A DNA stretch of 64,000 bases, taken from assembly GCF_036227205.1 (NCBI RefSeq), contig NZ_CP109442.1:1178001-1242000 (forward strand). The letters run 5' to 3'. Below are positions 1 to 9,793 of the stretch, piece after piece. Origin of the DNA: Amycolatopsis sp. NBC_01480 (GTDB lineage Bacteria > Actinomycetota > Actinomycetes > Mycobacteriales > Pseudonocardiaceae). A program made the translations under genes and the position numbers. The notes beneath the pieces are model-generated. The model made no database searches, was not told the origin of the DNA, and worked only from the letters and a program-made list of their open reading frames with translations. Numbering within the stretch: position 1 is the stretch's first letter; each line of letters begins with the position of its first letter.

Positions 1-2200
<2,200 letters not shown>

Positions 2201-2272
2201 GTGTCCTCGTTCCTTCCACGCCACTTAACGCCGGACCGAGGTGACGATACGAGCGCCGCGGTCGCCCGACCC

Positions 2273-2290
2273 ACCCCTAACAGCCCCAGG
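2273..2290 (-). promoter_or_regulatory. Putative cluster regulator box (GGGG-N6-GGGG type)
   Basis: The plus strand reads ACCCCTAACAGCCCCAGG, matching the boxes at 39503-39520 and 50481-50498 at about 15 of 18 positions. It lies 73-90 bases upstream of the PKS start at 2200, in the same orientation to the gene as the other two. Its role as an operator is inferred from recurrence and position. Confidence 0.5.
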
Positions 2291-2321
2291 AACACCGGCC
2301 TGACGCGGCCGCCAAGGTCCG

Positions 2322-2340
2322 CTTTAGACGGTCTTTAGGG
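2322..2340 (+). promoter_or_regulatory. Putative regulator box, CTTTAG direct repeat
   Basis: Two CTTTAG elements occur 11 bases apart, the second running into TAGGGG. The spacing and intervening bases match, on the opposite strand, the repeat at 44053-44068. It lies about 110 bases upstream of the deacetylase start and could serve the sugar operon. Confidence 0.45.
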
Positions 2341-2448
2341 GTTGTCGCTGCCACCCGGGAATGTCAGATTTCCTTCAGCTTCAAGGATTTCTCGCACTTC
2401 ACGAATGTCACCGTGCTCGGAGCTCGCCGAACAGACTGGGGAATCGGT

Positions 2449-3132
2449 ATGCACAGGAAAATTCGCAAACTGCTGGTCGTGGGAGCGCACGGCGACGACG
2501 AGACGCTCGGCGCCGGCGGCACCATCGCCCGCCTCGCCGACGAGGGCGTGGTGGTGTCGCTCTGCATCCTGACCAACGACGACGGCTCGCGCTCGGCGAC
2601 CGGCGCCGGCGTCACCAACCGCACCTCCGCGATCGAGCTGGCGGCGAAGACGCTGGGGGTCGAGCGCGTGAGCATCAGCGAGTTCGGGGACAACCGGCTC
2701 GACGCCATCAGCCACCTGGAGCTCAACCGCGTGGTGGAGCGCGAGGTCCGCGACTTCGAGCCGGACACCATCCTGACCACCAGCATGTGCGACCTGAGCA
2801 CCGACCACTCGCTGGTCAGCCGGGCCGCGCGGGTCGCGGGCCGGCCCGGCAAGGGCAGCGTGCAGGAGGTGCGCACGTTCGAGATCCGGTCGGCCACCGA
2901 CGTCGGTGAGGCTTCGGGCCTCCCGGTCGCCTTCCGGCCCAACTTGTGGCAGCGCCTCGACGAGACGCACCTGGAGCGCAAGCTCGAAGCGCTGCGGGCG
3001 TATGGCAAGGAGCTGGAGCCGTGGCCCAACCCACGCAGCGAGCGCGGGGTCCGCGCGCTCGCCGAATACCGGGGCTCGCAGGTTTCCGCCGGCCTGGCCG
3101 AGGCCTTCGAAATCGTCCGGATCGTCCACTGA
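2449..3132 (+). CDS. PIG-L/LmbE family N-acetylglucosaminyl deacetylase-like protein
   Basis: This 227-residue protein is of the zinc-dependent PIG-L (LmbE) deacetylase family, which removes acetyl groups from GlcNAc-type substrates. The N-terminal GAHGDDETLGAGGT carries the metal-binding His-x-Asp-Asp-Glu pattern, and a TDH motif near residue 120 fits the third metal ligand. I chose ATG 2449 over an upstream in-frame start because it has a GGGG ribosome site and the protein then begins just ahead of the first beta strand. It is followed at 76 bases by a UDP-GlcNAc dehydrogenase-like gene and then a UXS-like gene. The likely role is to expose the 2-amino group of a GlcNAc-derived sugar, before or after transfer to the macrolactam; the sequence does not say which. 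Some family members act on mycothiol precursors, but the neighbours argue against that. Confidence 0.85.
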   Translation: MHRKIRKLLVVGAHGDDETLGAGGTIARLADEGVVVSLCILTNDDGSRSATGAGVTNRTSAIELAAKTLGVERVSISEFGDNRLDAISHLELNRVVEREVRDFEPDTILTTSMCDLSTDHSLVSRAARVAGRPGKGSVQEVRTFEIRSATDVGEASGLPVAFRPNLWQRLDETHLERKLEALRAYGKELEPWPNPRSERGVRALAEYRGSQVSAGLAEAFEIVRIVH

Positions 3133-3208
3133 GGACCGTTTACGGGGGTGCCGATCCCGCCGTTCCCGAGAGACCATTACTTGCCGTGCCAGAAACGGGT
3201 GACCAGGA

Positions 3209-4501
3209 ATGACCAGTACTGTCGCTGAATACGAAACCATCGCCGAACTGAACAAGCTGACCTCCGTCGCGGTGATCGGGATGGGCTACGTCGGGCTGCC
3301 GACCGCGCTCGGCCTGCACGCCGGCGGGGTCGGGGTGATCGGCATCGACCTGTCGCAGAACCGCCTCGACGCGATCCGCTCCGGCGAGGTCGACCTGATC
3401 GAGAGCGACCACCGCCGGCTCGAGAAGGCCGTGCACCAGGAGGACTTCCAGCTCACCGCGGACTCCGCCCGGATGGCCGAGGCCGACGCGGTGCTGGTGT
3501 GCGTGCCGACCGGGCTCGACGAGTACCTGATGCCGGACCTCGGCCCGCTGGAGAGCGCGTGCGCGGAGCTGATCGCCCACGCGCGGGCCGGCCAGACGCT
3601 GATCCTGACCTCCACCAGCTACGTCGGCACCGCCCAGCGGCTGCTGGTGAAACCGCTGGCGGCCAAGGGTTTCAAGGTGGGCCGGGACATCTTCGTCGCG
3701 TCCAGCCCGGAGCGGATCGACCCGGGCAACGTCACGCACACGCAGGCCGAGACGCCGCGCGTGCTGGGCGGCACGACCCCCGCGTGCACCGCGATGGCGC
3801 AGCGCGTGATCAACGTGCTCACCCCCGCGGTGCACTGCGTCAGCTCGCCGGAGACGGCGGAGATGACCAAGCTGTACGAGAACACCTTCCGCGCGGTGAA
3901 CATCGCGCTGGCCAACGAGTTCGCGGAGATCAGCGACGGCTTCTCGATCGACCCGATCGAGGTGATCGACGCGGCGGCGAGCAAGCCGTACGGGTTCATG
4001 GCCTTCCACCCCGGCCCCGGCGTCGGCGGCCACTGCATCCCCTGCGACCCGCACTACCTGCTGTGGCAGCTGCGCGCGACGCAGAGCAACGCGCCGCTCG
4101 TCACGCAGGCCATGCACGCCATCGCCGAACGGCCGAAGCAGGTCGTGGAGCGGGTGCAGAACACGCTGTCCAAGGACGGCAAGGGCCTGGCGGGCGCGCG
4201 GGTCGTGGTCGTCGGCGTGACGTACAAGCCCGGAGTGCAGGACGTGCGCTCGTCCTCGGCGCTGGACATCATCGACCTGCTCGCCGCGAAGGGCGCGAAG
4301 GTCGGCTACTACGACCCGCTCGTGCCGAACGTGCGCGTCACCGGCGGCTCGCTCGACAGCGTCGTCGAGCCGGACGGCGGCGACTGGGACATCGCGCTGA
4401 TCCACACCGTCCAGCCCGGCCACGGCTACGACTGGCTCGGCCAGGTCGGCACCATCGTCGACGCCACCTACCGCTTCGACCCCGCGCTCTTCGGCAACTG
4501 A
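3209..4501 (+). CDS. UDP-N-acetylglucosamine 6-dehydrogenase-type nucleotide-sugar dehydrogenase
   Basis: A 430-residue NAD-dependent UDP-sugar 6-dehydrogenase, which oxidises C6 of a UDP-hexose twice to the uronate. The Rossmann motif GMGYVGLP is near residue 28, and the catalytic cysteine sits in GVGGHCIPCDP near 275. The C-terminal UDP-binding domain begins at GVTYKPGVQDVRSS. The SPERIDPGN segment and DEYLMPDL are typical of the WbpA/WecC branch acting on UDP-GlcNAc or UDP-ManNAc rather than glucose; this substrate call rests on family resemblance. The length is normal. It lies between the PIG-L deacetylase and the UXS-like gene, and a UDP-GlcNAc to UDP-GlcNAcA step fits that order. Confidence 0.87.
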   Translation: MTSTVAEYETIAELNKLTSVAVIGMGYVGLPTALGLHAGGVGVIGIDLSQNRLDAIRSGEVDLIESDHRRLEKAVHQEDFQLTADSARMAEADAVLVCVPTGLDEYLMPDLGPLESACAELIAHARAGQTLILTSTSYVGTAQRLLVKPLAAKGFKVGRDIFVASSPERIDPGNVTHTQAETPRVLGGTTPACTAMAQRVINVLTPAVHCVSSPETAEMTKLYENTFRAVNIALANEFAEISDGFSIDPIEVIDAAASKPYGFMAFHPGPGVGGHCIPCDPHYLLWQLRATQSNAPLVTQAMHAIAERPKQVVERVQNTLSKDGKGLAGARVVVVGVTYKPGVQDVRSSSALDIIDLLAAKGAKVGYYDPLVPNVRVTGGSLDSVVEPDGGDWDIALIHTVQPGHGYDWLGQVGTIVDATYRFDPALFGN

Positions 4502-4509
4502 CATGAGAT

Positions 4510-4565
4510 CCGCGGCGCTCCGCCGCGGCCCCGGAAAGACTGAGACCCGCGGCGCTCCGCCACGG
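4510..4565 (+). repeat. Tandem hairpin repeat between sugar genes
   Basis: A 37-base unit is repeated imperfectly. Each copy carries CCGCGGCG-CTC-CGCCGCGG: a perfect 8-bp stem with a 3-base loop at 4510-4528, and one mismatch at 4547-4565. No U-run follows, and the next gene lies downstream on the same strand, so it may be an attenuator or mRNA-stability element rather than a full terminator. Confidence 0.6.
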
Positions 4566-4593
4566 CCCGGAACAGACTGAGAGAGGACTACCA

Positions 4594-5553
4594 GTGCGTT
4601 ACCTCATCACCGGCGGAGCCGGGTTCATCGGCTCCCACCTCACCGAGCACCTCCTCGGCCTCGGCCACGAGGTCGTCGCCCTCGACAACCTCAGCACCGG
4701 CACCCTCGACAACCTCGCCGGCGTCGCCGGGCACGCGGGCTTCCGCTTCGTCCGCGGCTCGGTGACCGACCCGGCCGCGGTCGAGTCCTGCATGGCCGGC
4801 ATCGACGCGGTGTTCCACCTCGCCGCCGCGGTGGGCGTGTTCACCATCCTGGACAAGACGATGGAGAGCCTGCGCACCAACCTGCACGGCACCGAGAACC
4901 TGCTCGACGCCTCGCTGCGCCACGACGTGCCGATTCTGGTGGCCTCCACCAGCGAGATCTACGGCAAGAACACCGCCGACGGCCTGACCGAGGACGCCGA
5001 CCGGATCATCGGCTCGCCGCTGAAGAACCGCTGGTCCTACGCCGAAGCCAAGGCGCTGGACGAGACCTTCGCCCACCTCTACGCGGTGGAGCACGGCCTG
5101 CGCACGGTGATCGTGCGGCCGTTCAACACCGTCGGCCCGCGCCAGACCGGGCGGTACGGCATGGTCATCCCGCGGTTCGTCACGCAGGCGCTGGCGGGCG
5201 AGCCGATCACCGTCTTCGGCGACGGCCAGCAGACCCGCTGCTTCTGCCACGTGCACGACGTGGTGCCCGCGCTGGTCGCGCTGCTGTCCGACGAATCCGC
5301 GTACGGCAAGGTGTTCAACCTCGGCAGCACCGAGCAGACCACCATCTCGCAGCTCGCCGAGCGCGTGATCACCAAGACGGATTCCGAAAGCGTCATCGCG
5401 AAGGTCCCGTACGAGGAGGCGTACGGCGAAGGCTACGAGGACATGCAGCGCCGCATCCCGGACTGCAACCGCGCGTACAACCAGATCGGCTTCGTCCCGA
5501 CGCGCACCCTCGACGACATCATCGACGCGGTGGTCGCCGACCGTCGCCCCTGA
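4594..5553 (+). CDS. Extended SDR, UDP-glucuronate decarboxylase (UXS)-like
   Basis: This 319-residue extended short-chain dehydrogenase has a glycine-rich GGAGFIGSHL motif at residues 7-16, a catalytic STSEIYG segment near 118 and the YAEAK Tyr/Lys pair near 150. FNTVGPRQTG and FGDGQQTR are nucleotide-sugar-binding motifs. The pattern is closest to UDP-glucuronate decarboxylases of the CalS9/UXS type, which turn a UDP-hexuronate into a UDP-pentose. With a UDP-GlcNAc dehydrogenase upstream, the inferred product is UDP-N-acetylxylosamine. A 4-epimerase is the main alternative. The GTG start at 4594 is preceded by GAGAGAGGA. A strong terminator hairpin follows the stop. Confidence 0.8.
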   Translation: MRYLITGGAGFIGSHLTEHLLGLGHEVVALDNLSTGTLDNLAGVAGHAGFRFVRGSVTDPAAVESCMAGIDAVFHLAAAVGVFTILDKTMESLRTNLHGTENLLDASLRHDVPILVASTSEIYGKNTADGLTEDADRIIGSPLKNRWSYAEAKALDETFAHLYAVEHGLRTVIVRPFNTVGPRQTGRYGMVIPRFVTQALAGEPITVFGDGQQTRCFCHVHDVVPALVALLSDESAYGKVFNLGSTEQTTISQLAERVITKTDSESVIAKVPYEEAYGEGYEDMQRRIPDCNRAYNQIGFVPTRTLDDIIDAVVADRRP

Positions 5554-5562
5554 TTGCTCTTT

Positions 5563-5610
5563 CACGCGAGGAAGGCCGCGTCCCGTTGGGGGCGCGGCCT
5601 TCCTCGCGTG
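5563..5610. terminator. Bidirectional terminator hairpin
   Basis: A perfect 18-bp stem pairs 5563-5580 with 5593-5610, with a G/C-rich loop that can pair further. It sits between the stop of the plus-strand UXS-like gene and the stop of the minus-strand HTH micro-ORF, so it can serve both convergent transcripts. Confidence 0.85.
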
Positions 5611-5631
5611 CTCAGTGCGCGGCGTTCAGCC

Positions 5632-5784
5632 TCAGCCCACTGCCACGCCGCCGAGCTTGCGGTACACCCGGTTGAGGTGCTCGCGGACCGCGTTCGCGGA
5701 AACCCCCAGAGCCTCCGCGATCGCGTCGATCCCCGTGCCGGCCGCCGCCAGCTCGGCCACCCGCAGTTCGACCTCGTCGAGCAT
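5632..5784 (-). CDS. 50-residue LuxR-type HTH-only micro-ORF
   Basis: This is a 50-residue open frame consisting of little more than a LuxR/GerE helix-turn-helix (ELRVAELAA ... VREHLNRVYRKLGG). Its ATG overlaps the LAL regulator's TGA as TGATG, which implies translational coupling. The sequence closely parallels the LAL's own C-terminal HTH (ELRVAELAA ... VEQHLTRVYRKLG), so it probably arose by tandem duplication of that domain and then diverged. It lacks a sensor or dimerisation part. It might modulate the LAL by competing for DNA or by heterodimerising through the HTH, or it might be a decaying remnant of a longer tandem-HTH protein. The codon pattern looks coding. I know of no described function for such a partner. 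Confidence 0.65.
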   Translation of the reverse strand: MLDEVELRVAELAAAGTGIDAIAEALGVSANAVREHLNRVYRKLGGVAVG

Positions 5785-8441
5785 CACAACCCGCTTTCGG
5801 CGCCGGCCAGTTCGTTCGCCAGCGCGGAGCGGCCGGGCACGCCGAGCTTGCGGTACACCCGCGTCAAGTGCTGTTCCACCGTGCTCACGGTGATGTACAG
5901 CGCCTCCGAGATCTGCCGGTTGGTCCGCCCGTGCGCCGCCAGCTCGGCGACCCGCAGCTCCGCCTCGCTCAGCGCCACCGGGTTCCCCGTCCCGCCGTCC
6001 GGCTCCGGCGCGGCCGTGACCGGCCGTGGCACCGGCCTCGGCGCCGGTGCCCGGGACGCCGCCGAGGACGCCTGCCGCGGCACGTGCACCGGCTTGACCA
6101 GGCCGGCCGAGCGTTCCGCCCGCTGGCCCAATTGGTTCAGCGTCCGCAGGGTTTTCGCCAGTTCCAGCCGGTCGCCGGACGCCTTGAACGCCTCGGCCGC
6201 ACGGTTGAGCAGCCCGGGGCGCGCCGCGCTGTCGCCCGCGAGGGCCAGCACCCGCAGGGCCGAGCCCTGGGAGTAACTGTCGGTCGGGGCCGAGCAGCCG
6301 AGCTGCTGCTTGGCCAGCTCGACGGCGAGCGTCGGGTTGCCCAGCCGCAGGTTCGCCTCGGCGAGATCGGTGCGCCAGGGCACGATCGCCGGCAGGTCGA
6401 GATTCCGCTCCCGCAGGATTCGCTGGCACTGCTGGAAATCGCTGACCGCGGCGAGCCCCCGGTTCGTCGCCAGGTGGAACTGCCCGCGGGCCCGCAGGTA
6501 GCGGACGCCGCCCAGAGTCGTGAACACCACGTCCGGCACCGGGCGCCGCAGCACGGCGGCCGCGGCCTTGAACGCGCCGGCCGCGGTGTGCGCGCTCAGC
6601 AGCGTGGCCAGCGGGTAGCTGATCGCGACGCCCCAGTTCGGCGCGTCCAGCAGTGCCAGCGCGCGGGCGGCCTGCTCGGTCGCGGCGGCGACGTCGCCCC
6701 GGCGCAGCACCAGGCTCGCGCCGAGCGCGTCGAGCATCGCCTTCCACGTCACCGCGCCGCGGTACTCGGCCTCCTCGCCGAGCGAGGTGCACCAGCCCTC
6801 GGCCCGGTCGGCTTTCCCGTCGTAGGCCAGCGCCAGTATCGCGGTGGCCAGCGCCTCGAGCGAGGTGTCGGAAAGCCGGCAGTTCTGCAGAATCCGCTCC
6901 GCACAAGCGGAAGTCGCCTCGCCGCCGCCGGTACGCCAGACCGCGCCGAGGGTGTTCGCGGTGTGCAGCCACGGGTCGCCGGACTCGGGCACCGCCGTTT
7001 CGGCCAGTGCGGGGGTGACGCCGTAATGCCACTGCCCGGCCAGGCTCAGCTCGGCCGCGGTGCGCGGGTCGAGCGGCTCGACGTCGTCGCCGAGCGCGGT
7101 GAACGCGCGCTCGAACGTCTCCCGCTCGCCGAACCACAGCGACTGCCGCACGAGCGCGATCCGGTCCGACTGGTCCAGCTGGTCCCCGCCCCGGCGCAGG
7201 CATTCCAGGTGCGGCGCCGCCGCGGCCGGGTTGACCCGCCAGGTGATCTTGGCCAGCAGCTGGGAAATCGTCTGCTGCTCCCACTTCGCCGTCGAAACGG
7301 ACGCGGCCAGCTTGAGGCACCGGGTGGCGAAGTCGACGTCGTCGCCGAGCATCACCTGTTCCGCGGCTTCGACCAGCACCGGCAGCGCCCAGTCGGCTGC
7401 CGCTTCGCCCGCCGCGACCAAATGCCGGGCGACGTCCGCCGCGGCCAGGCCCCGGGCGTGCTTCACCTCGGCGGCCCGGACGTGCAGCCGCACCTTCTCC
7501 GGCCCGCGCAGCCCGCCCACCACGGCCGCGGCGGCCGGCCGCTGCCGGAACCGGACGCCGGTGACCAGGCCGCTGTCGGCCAGTACTCCGGCGGACGCCT
7601 CGGCGTCGAGCGGATCGACCCCGGCGACGGCGGCCACGGCGTCGGTCGTGACGTCGGTGTCCAGCACCGCGATCGCGGTCGCCACCTCGCGCAGCGGCGA
7701 GCCGTAGCGGTGCAGCAGGCGCTGGACCGCCTCGGAGTAGGCGAGGCCGACCCGGCTGTCGTCGGCGTCGCCGCGGTAGGCGTCGAGCAAAGCGTTGACC
7801 AGCAACGGATTCCCGGCGGTCAGCTCGTGGATCCGCTCGGGCACGCCGTCGTGGCCGGCCGCCGCGACCAGCTCCGCGATGGCGGCCACCGAAAGCGGCG
7901 TCAGCTGCACGTGCCGGTGCGGCTGGGCGGCGAACGGCAGCCCGTCCCCGGTGTACCAGCTGTCCGGGTGGCTCAGCACGAGCAGCAGCGAGGACGAGCG
8001 GGTCCGGCGCTGCAGCCGGAGCAGCAGCCGCGCGGAAGTCTCGTCCACGTGGTGGAGGTCGTCGACCGCCACCAGCACCGCGCGTTCGCGGGCCAGCCGG
8101 TGCACCGCGCTGGCGAGACCGGCGATCCGCTCGTCCGCGTCACCCTCGGTGAGCGGCCCGGTGACGGCCCTCGGCAGCGCTGGCCCGGCCAGCAGCTGGT
8201 CGATCACCCCGCCGTCCACGTCCCGCTCGTCGGCCGCGCCGGCCGCGGTGAGCGTGAGGATGCCCAGCTCCCTGGCCCGCGCCACCACCCGGTTCTGCAC
8301 CTGCGACTTGCCGCTGGCCGGTCCCCCGCCGACCAGCACGGTTTCCCCCGCGCCGGCGTCGCACTCGATCAGTAGCCCCTCGATGAACGCCAATGCCTCC
8401 TGCGGATCGTTTCGGCGGTTCTGCCCCCAGTTCACGCCCAT
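5784..8441 (-). CDS. LAL-family (large ATP-binding LuxR) transcriptional regulator
   Basis: An 885-residue regulator, the usual LAL size. The N-terminal ATPase has Walker A GGGPASGKSQ near residue 40 and Walker B VLVAVDDLHH near 115. A long TPR-like helical middle follows, and a LuxR HTH occupies about the last 60 residues. I chose ATG 8441 because GAGGAG sits 6-7 bases upstream; longer in-frame starts at 8468 and 8531 lack a well-placed site. LAL proteins commonly activate polyketide clusters, so this is the natural pathway-specific regulator and the leading candidate to read the TAGGGG/CTTTAG boxes, some of which lie in its own promoter region. A 50-residue HTH micro-ORF is coupled to its stop codon. 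Confidence 0.93.
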   Translation of the reverse strand: MGVNWGQNRRNDPQEALAFIEGLLIECDAGAGETVLVGGGPASGKSQVQNRVVARARELGILTLTAAGAADERDVDGGVIDQLLAGPALPRAVTGPLTEGDADERIAGLASAVHRLARERAVLVAVDDLHHVDETSARLLLRLQRRTRSSSLLLVLSHPDSWYTGDGLPFAAQPHRHVQLTPLSVAAIAELVAAAGHDGVPERIHELTAGNPLLVNALLDAYRGDADDSRVGLAYSEAVQRLLHRYGSPLREVATAIAVLDTDVTTDAVAAVAGVDPLDAEASAGVLADSGLVTGVRFRQRPAAAAVVGGLRGPEKVRLHVRAAEVKHARGLAAADVARHLVAAGEAAADWALPVLVEAAEQVMLGDDVDFATRCLKLAASVSTAKWEQQTISQLLAKITWRVNPAAAAPHLECLRRGGDQLDQSDRIALVRQSLWFGERETFERAFTALGDDVEPLDPRTAAELSLAGQWHYGVTPALAETAVPESGDPWLHTANTLGAVWRTGGGEATSACAERILQNCRLSDTSLEALATAILALAYDGKADRAEGWCTSLGEEAEYRGAVTWKAMLDALGASLVLRRGDVAAATEQAARALALLDAPNWGVAISYPLATLLSAHTAAGAFKAAAAVLRRPVPDVVFTTLGGVRYLRARGQFHLATNRGLAAVSDFQQCQRILRERNLDLPAIVPWRTDLAEANLRLGNPTLAVELAKQQLGCSAPTDSYSQGSALRVLALAGDSAARPGLLNRAAEAFKASGDRLELAKTLRTLNQLGQRAERSAGLVKPVHVPRQASSAASRAPAPRPVPRPVTAAPEPDGGTGNPVALSEAELRVAELAAHGRTNRQISEALYITVSTVEQHLTRVYRKLGVPGRSALANELAGAESGL

Positions 8442-8518
8442 GGTCAGCTCCTCGACGCAGGCGGTCATCTTCCTGCCCTGACGACGGTTCCAGCCGTGCC
8501 CTAAGTGCAGCCAACCGC

Positions 8519-8601
8519 GATCTAAAGTCACCCGAAGGGGCGTCTTGACTACGGACTGTCGCTACCGCTAAAGGCGCCCTTGGCCCAAGAGCTAGGGGTT
8601 G
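8519..8601. promoter_or_regulatory. Divergent promoter region with regulator-like boxes
   Basis: The spacer between the LAL gene (-) and the thioesterase (+) holds TCTAAAG at about 8521, CTAAAG at about 8571 and GCTAGGGGTTG at 8591-8601. These resemble half-sites of the boxes found upstream of other cluster genes. Autoregulation by the LAL protein is plausible but untested. Confidence 0.4.
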
Positions 8602-8636
8602 CCGGGCCGCCGCGCGCCCCGAAGACTTCCTGAACT

Positions 8637-9404
8637 GTGACTGCCGTGAACGAGACTTCGAGCCGATGGATCCGGCGCTTCCACCAGGCGGGCGACGCGC
8701 GCGTGCGGCTGATCTGCCTGCCGCACGCGGGTGGTTCGGCGACCGCGTACTTCCCGTTTTCGCGCGCGGCCGTCGCGGCCGGGCTGGACGCCGACGTCGT
8801 CGCCGTGCAGTACCCGGGACGCCAGGACCGTCGCGCGGAGCGGTGTTATGACGACGTCGGCGAGATGGCCGACGCGATCGCCGAGGACCTCGGCCCGTGG
8901 TCCGACCGCCCGCTGGCGCTGTTCGGCCACAGCATGGGCGCCACTGTCGGCTACGAGGTGGCGCGCCGGCTGGAGGCCCGGGGCGCGGATCTGCTGGGCC
9001 TGTTCGCGTCCGCCTGCCGGGCGCCGTCCCAGCAGCGGATCGAGTACGTCCACCAGCGCGACGACGACGGTCTCATCGCCGCGCTCAAGGAGCTGAGCGG
9101 CACGGACAGCGCGGTACTGGGCGACGACGAGCTGTTGCGCATGGTGCTGCCCGCCGTCCGCGGGGACTACACCGCCGTGGAGACCTACCGGCACGACGGC
9201 GGGCCCGAGCTGGTCTGCCCGATCCAGGTGCTGGTGGGCGACACGGACCCGGTGACCGACCTGGCGGAGGCGGCTGCCTGGCGCGCGCACACGAGGAGCG
9301 CCTGCGCCGTGGAAGTCTTCCCCGGCGGCCACTTCTACCTGAACGACCGGCTGGACGCCGTCCTGACCACGGTGGCGGCGAGGCTGCGCGAGTGGCTCGG
9401 GTAG
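8637..9404 (+). CDS. Type II thioesterase (first copy)
   Basis: A 255-residue alpha/beta-hydrolase of the stand-alone thioesterase II family, which clears stalled or mis-primed acyl groups from PKS carrier proteins. LPHAGGSA forms the oxyanion region, the nucleophile lies in GHSMG near residue 98, GDTDPVT carries the catalytic Asp, and GGHFYL the His. The GTG at 8637 or the one at 8646 could be the start, as neither has a strong ribosome site. It is divergent from the LAL regulator, with a box-like GCTAGGGG 36-46 bases upstream. A second type II thioesterase lies at 49610-50380. This gene is followed by a small PqqD-like gene on the same strand. Confidence 0.92.
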   Translation: MTAVNETSSRWIRRFHQAGDARVRLICLPHAGGSATAYFPFSRAAVAAGLDADVVAVQYPGRQDRRAERCYDDVGEMADAIAEDLGPWSDRPLALFGHSMGATVGYEVARRLEARGADLLGLFASACRAPSQQRIEYVHQRDDDGLIAALKELSGTDSAVLGDDELLRMVLPAVRGDYTAVETYRHDGGPELVCPIQVLVGDTDPVTDLAEAAAWRAHTRSACAVEVFPGGHFYLNDRLDAVLTTVAARLREWLG

Positions 9405-9523
9405 GGGTGAGGAAACCCCACCTCGCCTTCAGGTGCGGGCCCCATGGTTCCGCGGGCCCGGATTCGCGAAACTGGTTACAGCAAACAGAACAGCCCCGGA
9501 ACCACCAGCCCTCGGAGGAAGTC

Positions 9524-9793
9524 ATGATGGCGATCCAGACCGCTCCCGGCGTCACCCAGCGGATGCTCCCCAACGGCCACCTCGAGCTGTCCTGCCGCGC
9601 CACCTGCCGCCAGGTCGAGTGCGAGCCCGTCGCCGCCGCCATGTGGATCGCCCTCAAGCAGCACAACGGCGACGTCGACCGCGCCGCGGACGTCCTGTCC
9701 GCCCTCTGGGAAACCGACACCGAAGACACCCGCTACGACATCATCGCCCTGGCCGGCTCGCTCTGCTCCCTGGGGTTGCTGACCGAGGTCTGA
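9524..9793 (+). CDS. Small PqqD-like protein, orphan
   Basis: An 89-residue protein with a strong ribosome site (GGAGG at 9514-9518); tandem ATGs at 9524 and 9527 make the start ambiguous by one residue. The second half, from VAAAMWIAL through IIALAGSLCSLGLL, follows the helix pattern of PqqD-like peptide-binding winged-helix domains. Four cysteines are present. PqqD proteins usually present a precursor peptide to a radical SAM or other modifying enzyme, but no precursor or radical SAM gene is visible in this window. It follows the first thioesterase by 119 bases and may be co-transcribed with it. Its role in macrolactam synthesis is unknown, and the family call rests on pattern only. Confidence 0.7.
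   Translation: MMAIQTAPGVTQRMLPNGHLELSCRATCRQVECEPVAAAMWIALKQHNGDVDRAADVLSALWETDTEDTRYDIIALAGSLCSLGLLTEV

Noticed and set aside
9524..9793. RiPP cluster suggested by the PqqD-like protein
   Set aside because: No precursor peptide, radical SAM, cyclase or protease partner is seen nearby.
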